A stretch of 64,000 nucleotides of DNA from assembly GCA_021647705.1 (NCBI GenBank), contig JAKIUF010000022.1:1-64000 (forward strand), read 5' to 3'. This DNA comes from Gammaproteobacteria bacterium (GTDB lineage: Bacteria > Pseudomonadota > Gammaproteobacteria > SZUA-152). The notes beneath the pieces were generated by a model. The model did not search any database. It was not told where the DNA came from and saw only the letters and a program-made list of their open reading frames with translations. A program made the translations under genes and the position numbers. Positions 60,946 through 64,000 of the stretch are shown here, in pieces; position 1 is the first letter of the stretch; the number at the start of each line of letters is the position of its first letter.

Positions 60946-62024
60946 CAGGTGTTGCCTCCATCACCGGATTTAGACGACGGTTTTTCATAATTCTTTTTAT
61001 AACCAAAGACCCGTGGCTGGGTGTAATAATCGATGGTGGGTGCTGCCATGTTCATCAGTAATACTGCGAAGGCTACACCGTCAGGATAACTGCCCCAGGT
61101 GCGAATCACATAAATAAGTATGCCAATGCCGATGCCATAAAAAATACGCCCCCGTGGCGTGGTGCTGGCGCTGACCGGGTCAGTGGCAATGAAAAAGGCC
61201 GCTAGCAGGGTAGCGCCACCAAACAGGTGAAACATGGGGGATGCATAGGTGTCTGGGTCCAGCATGAAAAAGAAAAACGAAATGACAAACAGACTGCCCA
61301 TTAAGGCCAGAGGAATATGCCAGGTAATAATGCGTTTGTAGATCAACCATACGCCACCCAGCAGAATCCAGTTGCCCACCCATTCCCAGCCGACGCCGCC
61401 AAAATCACCAAAGATGGCATTGCCGCGCACAATTTCGCTGACGGTAAGATTCAGCCCCAGTTCGGTTTTTACCGTATCCAGCGGCGTGGCCATGCTCAGT
61501 GCATCAATGCTGAGCAAGTAGGGAAAGCTGCCGGTGAAAATAATATTCAGTGTATCCAGAAAACCTATTTGCAGTTGGTTGACGATGTTGGGTGGCACCC
61601 ATTGAGTCATTTCCAGTGGGAAGGAAATCAGCAGCATCACATAACCCACCATTGCCGGGTTGAAAGGGTTATAACCCAGTCCACCGTACAATTGTTTGGC
61701 GACGATAATGGCAAAGGCGGTGCCCATTACGGTGATCCACCAGGGTGAAAAAGGTGGAAGACAAAAGGCCAGCAACACGCCTGTGAGTACAGCACTGCCA
61801 TCAGTAAGGAACGGTGCAATGGGGCGTTGGCGAATGCGCAGCATCAGTGCTTCGGCACACAGTGCCGTAGCCACGGCGATCAGAATGTTGATGATCAGAC
61901 CCCAGCCAAAAAACCAGGTGTAAGCAATGATTGCCGGTACCAGCGCCAGACAGACGCGCGCCATCATGCCGGTGATGTGGACGCCGGAATGGATGTGGGG
62001 TGATGATGGTGTATCAAGATTCAT
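60945..62024 (-). CDS. rnfD: Rnf electron transport complex subunit D
   Basis: A 359-residue inner-membrane protein with about nine to ten helices. The covalent FMN site is the threonine pair in DPVSASTTPRGRIFYG. GYNPFNPAMVGYVMLLISFP and SDGSAVLTGVLLAFCLPP-like (seen as FLTDGSAVLTGVLLAFCLP) segments are conserved. It overlaps rnfC by 4 bases (ATGA). It forms the ion-translocating core with RnfA and RnfE. Confidence 0.95.
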   Translation of the reverse strand: MNLDTPSSPHIHSGVHITGMMARVCLALVPAIIAYTWFFGWGLIINILIAVATALCAEALMLRIRQRPIAPFLTDGSAVLTGVLLAFCLPPFSPWWITVMGTAFAIIVAKQLYGGLGYNPFNPAMVGYVMLLISFPLEMTQWVPPNIVNQLQIGFLDTLNIIFTGSFPYLLSIDALSMATPLDTVKTELGLNLTVSEIVRGNAIFGDFGGVGWEWVGNWILLGGVWLIYKRIITWHIPLALMGSLFVISFFFFMLDPDTYASPMFHLFGGATLLAAFFIATDPVSASTTPRGRIFYGIGIGILIYVIRTWGSYPDGVAFAVLLMNMAAPTIDYYTQPRVFGYKKNYEKPSSKSGDGGNT

Positions 62025-63712
62025 GGCTTGCTGTCCTGCACGGGGTTCCGTTGGACATCCTGTTTGTTGATGATGCCTTTATTTAATTCCGTGCGACGAG
62101 TATCAGCTTCGCTGATTTGTTGTTGTTGTTCCGTCGTTAAGTTCTGTGTGTTTTTGGGTTTGATGCTGTTGTTCTCACGTTTTGTTTTGGCACGTTCCAT
62201 TGCCGCCTGGATGGCCGCTTTTTTGGCCTCGTCTTCTTTGTTGGCAGCATTGCCAGCTGGTTTGAGTGCCGCACGTTTTTTCTTGTGTCGTTCCTGTTTC
62301 TCACGTTTCTCACGTTCCAGCCTTTGCTCACGAAACTGATGTCGTTCACGGGCGATATCTGCCAGGGCTTTTTCGTGTTGCTGTGCCCATATCTCTGTTT
62401 TGGCATAGCGAAAATAATGCACCAGTGGAATCTGGCTGGGGCAGACATAATCGCAGCAGCCGCATTCAATGCAGTCGAATAAGTGATAATCCTGTACTTT
62501 GTCAAAATCCTTGGCGTGTGCGTACCAGTATAATTGTTGTGGCAGCAAATCAATGGGACAAGCAGTTGCGCAATTGCCACACCGGATGCAGGGCATGGCA
62601 TGCTTGTCGCGTGAAGGCAGTGGCACATCGCCTATGGTGGAATTGACCAAAATGCAGTTAGTGGTTTTGGTGACGGGTGCTGTTACGTTGTGCAGAGCGG
62701 TGCCCATCATGGGCCCGCCCAGAATAACCCGGCTCAGGGTATTGCGATTGCCGCCACATTCTTCAATAAGGTCAATGACCGGTGTGCCGATGAGCACTTC
62801 CAGATTACGTGCATGGGCGACGCTGCCCGCAACGGTGACATAACGGGAAATAAGCGGCTCAGCGAATTCAATAGCACGGTAAACAGCATAGGCGGTGCCA
62901 ACATTATGGCAGACTATGCCGATATCCAGTGGTAATCCACCGGCAGGCACTTCTTTGCCGGTGAGTACCTGAATCAGTTGTTTCTCGCCACCCGTGGGAT
63001 ACACTGTAGGCACCTGGATGACGTCGATAAAGTCGGCACCGGTGTTCCGTACCTGTTCCTGCAAGGCACGGAATGCAGCCGCTTTGTTATTTTCGACACC
63101 GATAATGCAGCGTTTGGCTTGCAAGGCATAACGCATAATGCGTAAGCCAACGATAACTTCCAGCGCACGCTCGCGCAGCAGCATTTCATCACAGGTAATG
63201 TAGGGTTCGCATTCAGCACCGTTGAGGATCAGTGTGTCTACCACATGATCACCGGGAGTGAGTTTGATATGTGCCGGAAAGCCCGCCCCCCCCATGCCAA
63301 CGATACCGGCATCACGAATATGTGCCCGTATTTTTTCCGGTGGCAGCTCGTGGTAGTTGGTGATGGAGTGTCTGTCTGTGTGCCAGCGCTCTTCGCCATC
63401 GGTATCAATGATGATACAAGGTGCATCCAGATGCGAAGGGTGTGATACGGGGTGGTTGGCAATGGCCACTACGGTGCCGGAGCTGGAGGCATGTACCGGA
63501 GCACTGATGGTACTGGCGGGGCGGGCGATGAGTTGACCTTTTAATACCTTGTCGCCCACGGCGACGATGGCTTCAGCCGGTGCCCCAATGTGTTGCTGCA
63601 AAGGCAACACCAATTGTTTGGGCAGACGCGCAGCCTGCACGGATTGCGTCATGGCATCTTTTTTGTGTTCTTTAAGATGAACACCACCATGAAATTGAAA
63701 CAGGCGTCGCAT
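62021..63712 (-). CDS. rnfC: Rnf electron transport complex subunit C
   Basis: A 563-residue NADH-binding, FMN and iron-sulfur subunit at the cytoplasmic face. FQFHGGVHLKEHK starts the protein, GMGGAGFPAHIKL is the glycine-rich nucleotide loop, and the clusters are CIRCGNCATACP and CIECGCCDYVCP. The C-terminal 100 residues are a highly charged Lys/Arg/Glu/Ala tail, common in gammaproteobacterial RnfC. The start at 63712 shares TGATG with the rnfB stop; a longer frame to 63769 is not supported. Confidence 0.95.
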   Translation of the reverse strand: MRRLFQFHGGVHLKEHKKDAMTQSVQAARLPKQLVLPLQQHIGAPAEAIVAVGDKVLKGQLIARPASTISAPVHASSSGTVVAIANHPVSHPSHLDAPCIIIDTDGEERWHTDRHSITNYHELPPEKIRAHIRDAGIVGMGGAGFPAHIKLTPGDHVVDTLILNGAECEPYITCDEMLLRERALEVIVGLRIMRYALQAKRCIIGVENNKAAAFRALQEQVRNTGADFIDVIQVPTVYPTGGEKQLIQVLTGKEVPAGGLPLDIGIVCHNVGTAYAVYRAIEFAEPLISRYVTVAGSVAHARNLEVLIGTPVIDLIEECGGNRNTLSRVILGGPMMGTALHNVTAPVTKTTNCILVNSTIGDVPLPSRDKHAMPCIRCGNCATACPIDLLPQQLYWYAHAKDFDKVQDYHLFDCIECGCCDYVCPSQIPLVHYFRYAKTEIWAQQHEKALADIARERHQFREQRLEREKREKQERHKKKRAALKPAGNAANKEDEAKKAAIQAAMERAKTKRENNSIKPKNTQNLTTEQQQQISEADTRRTELNKGIINKQDVQRNPVQDSKP

Positions 63713-64000
63713 CAAGCTGTTTTCTCCTGTTTGTTGTCTGTTTCTTCCGCTTCTTCCGGGAATGACCACTTCCAGTTATTGAGGTCAGTGCTGACGGGCA
63801 CCATTTCGATGCAGTCCACCGGGCAGGGTGGCAGGCATAGATCACAGCCAGTGCATTCGGAAGCAATTACCGTATGCATTTGTTTGGCGGCACCGAGAAT
63901 CGCATCCACCGGGCAGGCCTGAATACACAGGGTGCAGCCGATGCAGATTTTTTCATCGATAACGGCCACGGTTTTGACATTTTCCTCGACCCCATTTTCT
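63712..64000 (-). CDS. rnfB: Rnf electron transport complex subunit B (C-terminal part, runs off the window)
   Basis: The last 95 or so residues of Rnf[21 protein letters not shown] and [16 protein letters not shown] are the two [4Fe-4S] motifs of the ferredoxin-like domain, and [10 protein letters not shown] is near the usual C-terminus. The frame is open to the window edge, where [10 protein letters not shown] continues the protein upstream. The N-terminal membrane anchor and Fe-S domain are outside. The stop overlaps the rnfC start. Confidence 0.93.
   Translation of the reverse strand, partial: ENGVEENVKTVAVIDEKICIGCTLCIQACPVDAILGAAKQMHTVIASECTGCDLCLPPCPVDCIEMVPVSTDLNNWKWSFPEEAEETDNKQEKTA

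Overview
The window looks like chromosomal DNA of a gammaproteobacterial sulfur oxidiser. The strongest evidence is a reverse-type dissimilatory sulfite reductase locus on the minus strand, dsrA-B-E-F-H-C-[orf]-M-K-L-J-O-P (about 37.3 kb down to 25.7 kb); dsrEFH and dsrL mark the oxidative form of the pathway. Housekeeping blocks match gammaproteobacterial synteny as I remember it from Pseudomonas: DUF2782-polA-[sRNA]-engB-cytochrome c-cytochrome c4-dsbA-endonuclease-GGDEF, and ribF-ileS-lspA-fkpB-ispH followed by minor type IV pilin genes. I cannot name the species from sequence alone.

Layout. 0-0.6 kb: an insertion-sequence tail abutting a truncated Abi-type gene. 0.8-7.7 kb: uvrD, then a TRAP transporter split by slyD and by dense intergenic repeats. 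7.9-12.3 kb: two outer-membrane TraF-like proteins, serB and a fructosamine-kinase-family gene. 12.3-12.8 kb: a gene-free stretch with three consensus DnaA boxes. 12.8-25.5 kb: the polA block, with a candidate small RNA at the Spot 42/ErsA position between polA and engB, several c-type cytochromes, dsbA, an acetolactate-synthase-like enzyme, a diguanylate cyclase and hslR. 25.7-37.3 kb: the dsr locus. 37.4-38.1 kb: a divergent intergenic region largely made of two repeat elements. 38.2-44.8 kb: ribF, a PsiE-like gene, ileS, lspA, fkpB, ispH. 44.9-45.5 kb: a broken reading frame followed by an AT-rich orphan gene. 45.8-59.3 kb: two successive minor-pilin/PilY1 modules on the minus strand. 59.6-64.0 kb: rnfE, G, D, C and the end of rnfB.

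How the parts work together. DsrEFH and DsrC carry sulfane sulfur to cytoplasmic DsrAB, which oxidises it to sulfite. DsrL is thought to link the enzyme to NAD(P)H, and the membrane complex DsrMKJOP passes electrons between DsrC and the quinone and periplasmic pools. The c-type cytochromes fit a respiratory chain. Rnf couples ferredoxin and NADH to an ion gradient. The pilin modules would prime and tip type IV pili.

The most unusual trait is the density of palindromic, MITE-like intergenic repeats, at least four kinds. Two of them sit inside the dsr locus, and one supplies the dsrK stop codon. Other points worth following are an AT-rich cassette-like gene between dsrC and dsrM, a DsrH without any cysteine, the duplicated pilin/PilY1 modules, the structured sRNA candidate, and the DnaA-box cluster. 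Starts were chosen by ribosome-binding sites, overlaps and signal peptides, and are inference where stated.
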